Assembly (NCBI GenBank): GCA_032433765.1
Contig: JAVIAB010000046.1
Span: 58,098,000-58,161,999 of the forward strand
DNA from: Megaustenia siamemsis
Lineage: Eukaryota; Mollusca; Gastropoda; Stylommatophora; Ariophantidae
DNA length: 64,000 nt
Direction: 5' to 3'
The position numbers and the translations under genes are program-made. This document shows positions 9,162 through 21,000 of the stretch, piece after piece. The notes beneath the pieces were generated by a model. That model made no database searches. It saw only the letters and a program-made list of their open reading frames with translations, and was not told the DNA's origin. The first letter of the stretch is position 1, and each line of letters starts with the position of its first letter.

Positions 9162-9475
9162 ATTTTTTTTTTTTAGGTTATGATTTTGTCGAGCAGCTTT
9201 TCTCATGGCTAATTCTACCAATGTTTGACAAACACGCACGGCCACAGAATGAACAAGTCAGACCCACTGATCCACAGGGTTTTCCATCCTTTTTCATGAG
9301 TCTTTTCTCTTCTAAGTTTTGCCTTAGCACAGTCTCAAATGATGTTATACCATTCCTTATACATGCTCTCCATGATGTGCGATCACTTGCCAGATGTTCC
9401 CAGTCATTTTCACAGATGGAGAAGTCATTCAGAGATGATTTAAAGATATCTCTATATCGTAGTTAGTTAAGTCTG
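9162..9475 (-). mobile_element. LINE 3' end: C-terminal domain with CCHC zinc knuckle and poly(A)
   Basis: On the minus strand from about 9475 the frame reads DIFKSSLNDFSI, WEHLASDRTSWRACIRNGI and FE, then CSFCGRACLSNIGRISHEKSC, and stops at 9178-9180. This is the classic tail of many animal LINE ORF2 proteins (dR..WR......g...fe) followed by a C-x2-C-x12-H-x4-C finger. Directly after the stop the minus strand has a run of about 12 A (9163-9174 read as T on +), a poly(A) tail that marks the 3' end of the insertion. Everything upstream of the tail domain is missing (5' truncation). Confidence 0.82.
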
Positions 9476-9794
9476 CTGATTTGTCTTTTTCCGTGTGTTA
9501 GTTTCACCATGTAGTATTAACCATTATTATTATAGTTCCCATAACTAGAAGTGTTGCTATCTATTCCTCTAAAAATTTTACACAAAGAAATCCACAGTGC
9601 TTTAAAATACACTTTATTTGATACATTTGTCCACAAATAATGAAATAATGCACAAGAAGTAGAAGTAGTGGGCATGGCAGTATTTGTCAGAAATAAGCAC
9701 AATTTACCAGTTGTTGACGCTCAAAGTTAATGCCATGCTTGGTGTCCACAGGAAGTACTTATACAACTTATTCTAGGTATCACATACAAGTATT
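9476..9794. other. Unassigned intronic sequence
   Basis: This is single-copy AT-rich sequence. The right end carries ATACAAGTATT (9784-9794), the left copy of a target-site duplication for the adjacent LINE. A 61-codon minus-strand frame at 9517-9702 has no recognisable similarity. Confidence 0.55.
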
Positions 9795-11163
9795 CGCCTT
9801 CTTCCTCTTTTCTCTTTTCACTGATACCTAAAAGGTGTCGTGGTTTATATCATTTGTCATTCTTGAGCTGCTCGAACTGTCTGAATTAGTGATTTTCCTT
9901 TGTTGTTACATGTCTCTATCACTGCATCTATCCATCTTCTTCTTTTCTCTTTTCACTAATACCTAAAAGGTGTCGTGGTTTATATCATTTGTCGTTCTTG
10001 GGCTGCTCGAACTGTCTGAATTAGTGATTTTCCTTTGTTGTTACATGTCTCTGTCACTGCACCTATCCATCTTCTTCTTTTCTCTTTTCACTGATACCTA
10101 AAAGGTGTTGTGGTTTATATCATTTGTCGTTCTTGAGCTGCTCGAACTGTCTGAATTAGTGATTTTCCTTTGTTGTTACATGTCTCTGTCACTGCATCTA
10201 TCCATCTTCTTCTTTTCTCTTTTCACTGATACCTAAAAGGTGTCGTGGTTTATATCATTTGTCATTCTTGAGCTGCTCGAACTGTCTGAATTAGTGATTT
10301 TCCTTTGTTGTTACATGTCTCTGTCACTGCATCTATCCATCTTCTTCTGGATCTTCCTCTTGGTCTTTTTCCATGCATTCTTGAGAAGAGCACCCTTGAT
10401 GGTGATTGATAAGGATTCATTCTGACCAGGTGGCTAAACCATTTAAGTTGTTGTAGTTCTATATATTCCTGGCAGGGTTTTGTTCCTACCATTTTTCTTA
10501 TGGTTTCATTTGGTATTCTATCTCTTCTTGTGTTGTTTGTTATTTTTCTCCAGCATCGCATCTCACATGTATTGAACTTTCTTAATTGTGATTTAGAAAG
10601 GGTCCATGTTTAACTTTCATAGCACAAAGTTGGTATGAAAATGCTATTTATCATTTGTTGTTTAGCTGGCAAAGAAATTTTTGTATGTTTTAGCAATGGT
10701 GAAAGCTGGTATGTGACAGCATTTGTTTTTTGTATTCTCGTGTCAATTTCTCTGTCTAGTTTTCCATCTTCTGTGAACATTGTGCCCAAATACTTGAATT
10801 CCTCTACTTGTTTTATTTCTCTATCTTTGATCTTAATGTTTAATGGGTGTCTTAATTTGCTTATTCTTATAGCCTCTGTTTTTGCTGTGTTAATTTTTAT
10901 ACTGTAGTTTGTGCAGCTTTTATCTAGAGATGTTAAATGCTATTGTAGCAGGTTTTCATCCTCATATATTAGGCATTGGTCATCTGCGAAGAGTAGCTCA
11001 TAGATGTTGGAGTTTTCTACCTCTATGTTATTATTTGATTTGTCCTTGTTGTTGGTTGTTTCCTGATTTATTTTGTCCATATATATGATGAAGAGGAGTG
11101 GTGAGAGGACGCATCCTTGTCTTACACCTGTTGTAACCTGAAACCATTCTGACAGACCTTCCA
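9795..11163 (-). mobile_element. 5'-truncated LINE, copy 2, with 11-bp target-site duplication
   Basis: This is the same family as the element at 5401-6980. The minus-strand pieces are a GVRQGC...FADDQ RT segment (11164-10940), then an in-frame TAG, then decayed thumb and connection sequence. A 99-codon frame at 10561-10262 follows, reading CWRKITNNTRRDRIPNETIR and HGKRPRGRSRRRWIDAVTET. ATACAAGTATT flanks both ends (9784-9794 and 11164-11174), the expected signature of target-primed insertion. Motif C keeps the two aspartates (FADD, versus FGDD in copy 1). The element is truncated within RT at its 5' end. Confidence 0.88.
9799..10345 (-). repeat. 135-bp tandem repeat made from the LINE 3' end, 4 copies
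   Basis: The landmark CTGATACCTAAAAGGTGTCG (or CTAATACC) recurs at 9821, 9956, 10091 and 10226, a spacing of 135 bp. Each unit is the C-terminal coding end and tail of LINE copy 2. The innermost unit joins the rest of the element. The array is absent from copy 1 (5401-5540 has a single unit), so it expanded after insertion. Confidence 0.92.
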
Positions 11164-11174
11164 ATACAAGTATT

Positions 11175-11590
11175 GATGGATATAAATACTAAATCGTCTC
11201 TTTTTAAATAAAATATTCAACTCTGCCCATATGAGCCAAAGTGTCCATTAATGATCCAAAATTTTGCTTCATCAGCAAACCGATGTGTTGGATATTGGTC
11301 CAAAATGTGTTGATGATGAAATGTATTGATGACTTTTCTTCGCCTTGTGTAGTTGTGGTAGTTAGAAACACTAATTAACTTATATCTGATTTATTGATTA
11401 CCTTTCTTATGTTTGCTTATACCGAGGTGAAAAGGGAGAATTGCACAGGCCAAGAATAGTTGTAATAAAGTAAGTAGTATGTTATACAACAAGTGATTAT
11501 CATTGAAAGTTAGAGAGTCTTATAGTGCACATTGAACTAATGCTGCTTTATAGTTTAAAATCACATACAGTAAACCAAGAGATACAATGC
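11175..11590. other. Unassigned intronic sequence before the giant array
   Basis: I see no coding feature. The segment at 11337-11410 resembles 7690-7790, which suggests a dispersed repeat. The right end (TGCTGAATAGCATTATAACA) passes into the first degenerate 41-bp unit. Confidence 0.5.
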
Positions 11591-12670
11591 TGAATAGCAT
11601 TATAACAGATCAATGTTACTGGAGGTTTTATGATTTGGCACGATAACCTATCAACGGTGCTGGAAGTTTGATGATGTGGCACGATAGCAGATCATCGGTG
11701 CTGGAAGTTTGATGATGTGGCACGATAAGCGATCAATGGTGTTGGAAGTTTGATGATGTGGCACGATAACAGATCAATGGTGTTGGAAGTTTGATGATGT
11801 GGCACGATAACAGATCAATGGTGTTGGAAGTTTGATGATGTGGCACGATAACAGATCAACGGTGCTGGAAGTTTGATGATGTGGCACGATAACAGATCAA
11901 TGGTGTTGGAAGTTTGATGATGGGGCACGATAACAGATCAATGGTGTTGGAAGTTTGATGATGTGGCACGATAACAGATCAACGGTGCTGGAAGTTTGAT
12001 GATGTGGCATGGTAACAGATCAATGGTGCTGGAAGTTTGATGATGTGGCATGATAAGAGATCAATGGTGCTGGAAGTTTGATGATGTGGCATGATAAGAG
12101 ATCAATGGTGTTGGAAGTTTGATGATGTGGCATGATAAGAGATCAGTGGTGTTGGAAGTTTGATGATGTGGCATGATAAGAGATCAATGGTGTTGGAAGT
12201 TTGATGATGTGACACAATAACAGATCAATGGTGCTGGAAGTTTGATGATGTGGCACAATAACAGATCAATGGTGCTGGAAGTTTGATGATGTGGCACAAT
12301 AACAGATCAATGGTGTTGGAAGTTTGATGATGTGACATGATAAGAGATCAATGGTGCTGGAAGTTTGATGATGTGGCATGATAAAAGATCAATGGTGCTG
12401 GAAGTTTGATGATGTGGCACAATAACAGATCAATGGTGTTGGAAGTTTGATGATGTGGCATGATAAAAGATCAATGGTGCTGGAAGTTTGATGATGTGGC
12501 ACAATAACAGATCAATGGTGTTGGAAGTTTGATGATGTGACATGATAAGAGATCAGTGGTGTTGGAAGTTTGATGATGTGGCATGATAAGAGATCAATGG
12601 TGTTGGAAGTTTGATGATGTGACACAATAACAGATCAATGGTGCTGGAAGTTTTATGATGTGGCATGATA

Positions 12671-15600
12671 ACCTATCAACGGTGCTGGAAGTTTGATGAT
12701 GTGGCACGATAGCAGATCATCGGTGCTGGAAGTTTGATGATGTGGCATGATAAGAGATCAATGGTGTTGGAAGTTTGATGATGTGGCATGATAACAGATC
12801 AATGGTGTTGGAAGTTTGATGATGTGGCATGATAAGAGATCAATGGTGTTGGAAGTTTGATGATGTGGCATGATAAGAGATCAACGGTGTTGGAAGTTTG
12901 ATGATGTGACATGATAAGAGATCAATGGTGTTGGAAGTTTGATGATGTGGCATGATAAGAGATCAATGGTGTTGGAAGTTTGATGATGTGACATGATAAG
13001 AGATCAATGGTGTTGGAAGTTTGATGATGTGGCATGATAACAGATCAATGGTGCTGGAAGTTTGATGATGTGACATGATAACAGATCAATGGTGCTGGAA
13101 GTTTGATGATGTGGCACAATAACAGATCAGTGGTGTTGGAAGTTTGATGATGTGACACAATAACAGATCAATGGTGCTGGAAGTTTTATGATGTGGCATG
13201 ATAACCTATCAACGGTGCTGGAAGTTTGATGATGTGGCACGATAGCAGATCATCGGTGCTGGAAGTTTGATGATGTGGCATGATAACAGATCAGTGGTGC
13301 TGGAAGTTTGATGATGTGACATAACAGATCAATGGTGCTGGAAGTTTGATGATGTGGCATGATAAGAGATCAATGGTGTTGGAAGTTTGATGATGTGGCA
13401 TGATAAGAGATCAATGGTGCTGGAAGTTTGATGATGTGGCACGATAGCAGATCAATGGTGCTGTAAGTTTGATGATGTGACATGATAACAGATCAATGGT
13501 GTTGGAAGTTTGATGATGTGACATGATAAGAGATCAATGGTGTTGGAAGTTTGATGATGTGACATGATAAGAGATCAATGGTGTTGGAAGTTTGATGATG
13601 TGACATGATAAGAGATCAATGGTGTTGGAAGTTTGATGATGTGACATGATAAGAGATCAATGGTGCTGGAAGTTTGATGATGTGACATGATAAGAGATCA
13701 ATGGTGTTGGAAGTTTGATGATGTGACATGATAAGAGATCAATGGTGTTGGAAGTTTGATGATGTGACATGATAAGAGATCAATGGTGTTGGAAGTTTGA
13801 TGATGTGGCATGATAAGAGATCAATGGTGCTGGAAGTTTGATGATGTGACATGATAACAGACCAATGGTGTTGGAAGTTTGATGATGTGGCACAATAACA
13901 GATCAATGGTGTTGGAAGTTTGATGATGTGACATGATAACAGATCAATGGTGTTGGAAGTTTGATGATGTGACATGATAAGAGATCAATGGTGTTGGAAG
14001 TTTGATGATGTGGCATGATAAGAGATCAATGGTGCTGGAAGTTTGATGATGTGACATGATAACAGATCAATGGTGCTGGAAGTTTGATGATGTGGCACAA
14101 TAACAGATCAATGGTGTTGGAAGTTTGATGATGTGGCACGATAACAGATCAATGGTGTTGGAAGTTTGATGATGTGACATGATAAGAGATCAATGGTGTT
14201 GGAAGTTTGATGATGTGACATGATAAGAGATCAATGGTGTTGGAAGTTTGATGATGTGACATGATAAGAGATCAATGGTGCTGGAAGTTTGATGATGTGA
14301 CATGATAAGAGATCAATGGTGTTGGAAGTTTGATGATGTGGCATGATAAGAGATCAATGGTGTTGGAAGTTTGATGATGTGACATGATAACAGATCAATG
14401 GTGCTGGAAGTTTGATGATGTGACATGATAAGAGATCAATGGTGCTGGAAGTTTGATGATGTGACATGATAAGAGATCAATGGTGCTGGAAGTTTGATGA
14501 TGTGACATGATAAGAGATCAATGGTGCTGGAAGTTTGATGATGTGGCACAATAACAGATCAATGGTGTTGGAAGTTTGATGATGTGACATGATAAGAGAT
14601 CAATGGTGCTGGAAGTTTGATGTGACATGATAAGAGATCAATGGTGCTGGAAGTTTGATGATGTGGCATGATAACAGATCAATGGTGTTGGAAGTTTGAT
14701 GATGTGACATGATAAGAGATCAATGGTGCTGGAAGTTTGATGATGTGACATGATAAGAGATCAATGGTGTTGGAAGTTTGATGATGTGGCATGATAACAG
14801 ATCAATGGTGTTGGAAGTTTGATGATGTGACATGATAAGAGATCAATGGTGTTGGAAGTTTGATGATGTGGCATGATAAGAGATCAATGGTGTTGAAAGT
14901 TTGATGATGTGGCATGATAAGAGATCAATGGTGTTGGAAGTTTGATGATGTGGCATGATAAGAGATCAATGGTGCTGGAAGTTTGATGATGTGGCACGAT
15001 AACAGATCAACGGTGTTGGAAGTTTGATGATGTGACATGATAAGAGATCAATGGTGTTGGAAGTTTGATGATGTGGCATGATAAGAGATCAATGGTGTTG
15101 GAAGTTTGATAATGTGACATGATAAGAGATCAATGGTGTTGGAAGTTTGATGATGTGGCATGATAACAGATCAATGGCGCTGGAAGTTTGATGATGTGAC
15201 ATGATAACAGATCAATGGTGCTGGAAGTTTGATGATGTGGCACAATAACAGATCAATGGTGTTGGAAGTTTGATGATGTGACATGATAACAGATCAATGG
15301 TGTTGGAAGTTTGATGATGTGACATGATAAGAGATCAATGGTGTTGGAAGTTTGATGATGTGACATGATAAGAGATCAATGGTGTTGGAAGTTTGATGAT
15401 GTGGCATGATAACAGATCAGTGGTGCTGGAAGTTTGATGATGTGACATGATAACAGATCAATGGTGTTGGAAGTTTGATGATGTGGCATGATAAGAGATC
15501 AATGGTGCTGGAAGTTTGATGATGTGGCACGATAGCAGATCAATGGTGCTGGAAGTTTGATGATGTGACATGATAACAGATCAATGGTGTTGGAAGTTTG

Positions 15601-18600
15601 ATGATGTGACATGATAAGAGATCAATGGTGCTGGAAGTTTGATGATGTGACATGATAAGAGATCAATGGTGTTGGAAGTTTGATGATGTGACATGATAAG
15701 AGATCAATGGTGTTGGAAGTTTGATGATGTGACATGATAAGAGATCAATGGTGCTGGAAGGTTGATGATATGACATCATAAGAGATCAATGGTGTTGGAA
15801 GTTTGATGATGTGACATGATAAGAGATCAATGGTGTTGGAAGTTTGATGATGTGACATGATAAGAGATCAATGGTGTTGGAAGTTTGATGATGTGGCATG
15901 ATAAGAGATCAATGGTGCTGGAAGTTTGGTGATGTGACATGATAACAGACCAATGGTGTTGGAAGTTTGATAATGTGACACAATAACAGATCAATGGTGT
16001 TGGAAGTTTGATGATGTGACATGATAACAGATCAATGGTGTTGGAAGTTTGATGATGTGACATGATAACAGATCAATGGTGTTGGAAGTTTGATGATGTG
16101 GCATGATAAGAGATCAATGGTGCTGGAAGTTTGATGATGTGACATGATAACAGATCAATGGTGCTGGAAGTTTGATGATGTGGCACAATAACAGATCAAT
16201 GGTGTTTGAAGTTTGATGATGTGGCACGATAACAGATCAATGGTGTTGGAAGTTTGATGATGTGACATGATAAGAGATCAATGGTGTTGGAAGTTTGATG
16301 ATGTGACATGATAAGAGATCAATGGTGTTGGAAGTTTGATGATGTGACATGATAAGAGATCAATGGTGCTGGAAGTTTGATGATGTGACATGATAAGAGA
16401 TCAATGGTGTTGGAAGTTTGATGATGTGGCATGATAAGAGATCAATGGTGTTGGAAGTTTGATGATGTGACATGATAACAGATCAATGGTGCTGGAAGTT
16501 TGATGATGTGACATGATAAGAGATCAATGGTGCTGGAAGTTTGATGATGTGACATGATAAGAGATCAATGGTGCTGGAAGTTTGATGATGTGACATGATA
16601 AGAGATCAATGGTGCTGGAAGTTTGATGATGTGACATGATAAGAGATCAATGGTGCTGGAAGTTTGATGATGTGACATGATAAGAGATCAATAGTGCTGG
16701 AAGTTTGATGATGTGACATGATAAGAGATCAATGGTGCTGGAAGTTTGATGATGTGGCACAATAACAGTTCAATGGTGCTGGAAGTTTGATGATGTGACA
16801 TGATAAGAGATCAATGGTGCTGGAAGTTTGATGTGACATGACAACAGATCAATGGTGCTGGAAGTTTGATGATGTGGCACAATAACAGATCAATGATGTT
16901 GGAAGTTTGATGATGTGACATGATAACAGATCAATGGTGCTGGAAGTTTGATGATGTGGCACAATAACAGATCAATGGTGTTGGAAGTTTGATGATGTGG
17001 CATGATAACAGATCAATGGTGTTGGAAGTTTGATGATGTGGCACGATAAGAGATCAATGGTGTTGGAAGTTTGATGATGTGACACAATAACAGATCAATG
17101 GTGCTGGAAGTTTGATGATGTGGCACAATAACAGATCAATGGTGCTGGAAGTTTGATGATGTGGCACAATAACAGATCAATGGTGTTGGAAGTTTGATGA
17201 TGTGACATGATAAGAGATCAATGGTGCTGGAAGTTTGATGATGTGGCATGATAAAAGATCAATGGTGCTGGAAGTTTGATGATGTGGCACAATAACAGAT
17301 CAATGGTGTTGGAAGTTTGATGATGTGGCATGATAAAAGATCAATGGTGCTGGAAGTTTGATGATGTGGCACAATAACAGATCAATGGTGTTGGAAGTTT
17401 GATGATGTGACATGATAAGAGATCAGTGGTGTTGGAAGTTTGATGATGTGGCATGATAAGAGATCAATGGTGTTGGAAGTTTGATGATGTGACACAATAA
17501 CAGATCAATGGTGCTGGAAATTTTATGATGTGGCATGATAACCTATCAACGGTGCTGGAAGTTTGATGATGTGGCACGATAGCAGATCATCGGTGCTGGA
17601 AGTTTGATGATGTGGCATGATAAGAGATCAATGGTGTTGGAAGTTTGATGATGTGGCATGATAACAGATCAATGGTGTTGGAAGTTTGATGATGTGGCAT
17701 GATAAGAGATCAATGGTGTTGGAAGTTTGATGATGTGGCATGATAAGAGATCAACGGTGTTGGAAGTTTGATGATGTGACATGATAAGAGATCAATGGTG
17801 TTGGAAGTTTGATGATGTGGCATGATAAGAGATCAATGGTGCTGGAAGTTTGATGATGTGACATGATAAGAGATCAATGGTGTTGGAAGTTTGATGATGT
17901 GGCATGATAACAGATCAATGGTGCTGGAAGTTTGATGATGTGACATGAAAACAGATCAATGGTGCTGGAAGTTTGATGATGTGGCACAATAACAGATCAG
18001 TGGTGTTGGAAGTTTGATGATGTGACACAATAACAGATCAATGGTGCTGGAAGTTTTATGATGTGGCATGATAACCTATCAACGGTGCTGGAAGTTTGAT
18101 GATGTGGCACGATAGCAGATCATCGGTGCTGGAAGTTTGATGATGTGGCATGATAACAGATCAGTGGTGCTGGAAGTTTGATGATGTGACATAACAGATC
18201 AATGGTGTTGGAAGTTTGATGATGTGGCATGATAAGAGATCAATGGTGTTGGAAGTTTGATGATGTGACATGATAAGAGATCAATGGTGTTGGAAGTTTG
18301 ATGATGTGGCATGATAACAGATCAGTGGTGCTGGAAGTTTGATGATGTGACATGATAACAGATCAATGGTGTTGGAAGTTTGATGATGTGGCATGATAAG
18401 AGATCAATGGTGCTGGAAGTTTGATGATGTGGCACGATAGCAGATCAATGGTGCTGGAAGTTTGATGATGTGACATGATAACAGATCAATGGTGTTGGAA
18501 GTTTGATGATGTGACATGATAAGAGATCAATGGTGCTGGAAGTTTGATGATGTGACATGATAAGAGATCAATGGTGTTGGAAGTTTGATGATGTGACATG

Positions 18601-21000
18601 ATAAGAGATCAATGGTGTTGGAAGTTTGATGATGTGACATGATAAGAGATCAATGGTGCTGGAAGGTTGATGATGTGACATCATAAGAGATCAATGGTGT
18701 TGGAAGTTTGATGATGTGACATGATAAGAGATCAATGGTGTTGGAAGTTTGATGATGTGACATGATAAGAGATCAATGGTGTTGGAAGTTTGATGATGTG
18801 GCATGATAAGAGATCAATGGTGCTGGAAGTTTGGTGATGTGACATGATAACAGACCAATGGTGTTGGAAGTTTGATAATGTGACACAATAACAGATCAAT
18901 GGTGTTGGAAGTTTGATGATGTGACATGATAACAGATCAATGGTGTTGGAAGTTTGATGATGTGACATGATAACAGATCAATGGTGTTGGAAGTTTGATG
19001 ATGTGGCATGATAAGAGATCAATGGTGCTGGAAGTTTGATGATGTGACATGATAACAGATCAATGGTGCTGGAAGTTTGATGATGTGGCACAATAACAGA
19101 TCAATGGTGTTTGAAGTTTGATGATGTGGCACGATAACAGATCAATGGTGTTGGAAGTTTGATGATGTGACATGATAAGAGATCAATGGTGTTGGAAGTT
19201 TGATGATGTGACATGATAAGAGATCAATGGTGTTGGAAGTTTAATGATGTGACATGATAAGAGATCAATGGTGCTGGAAGTTTGATGATGTGACATGATA
19301 AGAGATCAATGGTGTTGGAAGTTTGATGATGTGGCATGATAAGAGATCAATGGTGTTGGAAGTTTGATGATGTGACATGATAACAGATCAATGGTGCTGG
19401 AAGTTTGATGATGTGACATGATAAGAGATCAATGGTGCTGGAAGTTTGATGATGTGACATGATAAGAGATCAATGGTGCTGGAAGTTTGATGATGTGACA
19501 TGATAAGAGATCAATGGTGCTGGAAGTTTGATGATGTGACATGATAAGAGATCAATGGTGCTGGAAGTTTGATGATGTGACATGATAAGAGATCAATGGT
19601 GCTGGAAGTTTGATGATGTGACATGATAAGAGATCAATGGTGCTGGAAGTTTGATGATGTGGCACAATAACAGTTCAATGGTGCTGGAAGTTTGATGATG
19701 TGACATGATAAGAGATCAATGGTGCTGGAAGTTTGATGTGACATGATAAGAGATCAATGGTGCTGGAAGTTTGATGATGTGGCACAATAACAGATCAATG
19801 ATGTTGGAAGTTTGATGATGTGACATGATAACAGATCAATGGTGCTGGAAGTTTGATGATGTGGCACAATAACAGATCAATGGTGTTGGAAGTTTGATGA
19901 TGTGGCATGATAACAGATCAATGGTGTTGGAAGTTTGATGATGTGGCACGATAAGAGATCAATGGTGTTGGAAGTTTGATGATGTGACACAATAACAGAT
20001 CAATGGTGTTGGAAGTTTGATGATGTGGCACAATAACAGATCAATGGTGCTGGAAGTTTGATGATGTGGCACAATAACAGATCAATGGTGTTGGAAGTTT
20101 GATGATGTGACATGATAAGAGATCAATGGTGCTGGAAGTTTGATGATGTGGCATGATAAAAGATCAATGGTGCTGGAAGTTTGATGATGTGGCACAATAA
20201 CAGATCAATGGTGTTGGAAGTTTGATGATGTGGCATGATAAAAGATCAATGGTGCTGGAAGTTTGATGATGTGGCACAATAACAGATCAATGGTGTTGGA
20301 AGTTTGATGATGTGACATGATAAGAGATCAGTGGTGTTGGAAGTTTGATGATGTGGCATGATAAGAGATCAATGGTGTTGGAAGTTTGATGATGTGACAC
20401 AATAACAGATCAATGGTGCTGGAAATTTTATGATGTGGCATGATAACCTATCAACGGTGCTGGAAGTTTGATGATGTGGCACGATAGCAGATCATCGGTG
20501 CTGGAAGTTTGATGATGTGGCATGATAAGAGATCAATGGTGTTGGAAGTTTATGATGTGGCATGATAACAGATCAATGGTGTTGGAAGTTTGATGATGTG
20601 GCATGATAAGAGATCAATGGTGTTGGAAGTTTGATGATGTGGCATGATAAGAGATCAACGGTGTTGGAAGTTTGATGATGTGACATGATAAGAGATCAAT
20701 GGTGTTGGAAGTTTGATGATGTGGCATGATAAGAGATCAATGGTGCTGGAAGTTTGATGATGTGACATGATAAGAGATCAATGGTGTTGGAAGTTTGATG
20801 ATGTGGCATGATAACAGATCAATGGTGCTGGAAGTTTGATGATGTGACATGATAACAGATCAATGGTGCTGGAAGTTTGATGATGTGGCACAATAACAGA
20901 TCAGTGGTGTTGGAAGTTTGATGATGTGACACAATAACAGATCAATGGTGCTGGAAGTTTTATGATGTGGCATGATAACCTATCAACGGTGCTGGAAGTT
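12671..21000 (+). repeat. Higher-order repeat block within the 41-bp array (left part)
   Basis: The rare variant ACCTATCAACGG occurs in pairs 532-533 bp apart (13 units): 12671/13204, 17541/18074 and 20446/20978. The sequence around each pair is nearly the same (GTTTTATG or ATTTTATG before it, GATAGCAGATCATCGG after it). The pairs are spaced about 4.87 kb and 2.91 kb apart, which shows duplication of multi-kilobase blocks. Confidence 0.85.
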
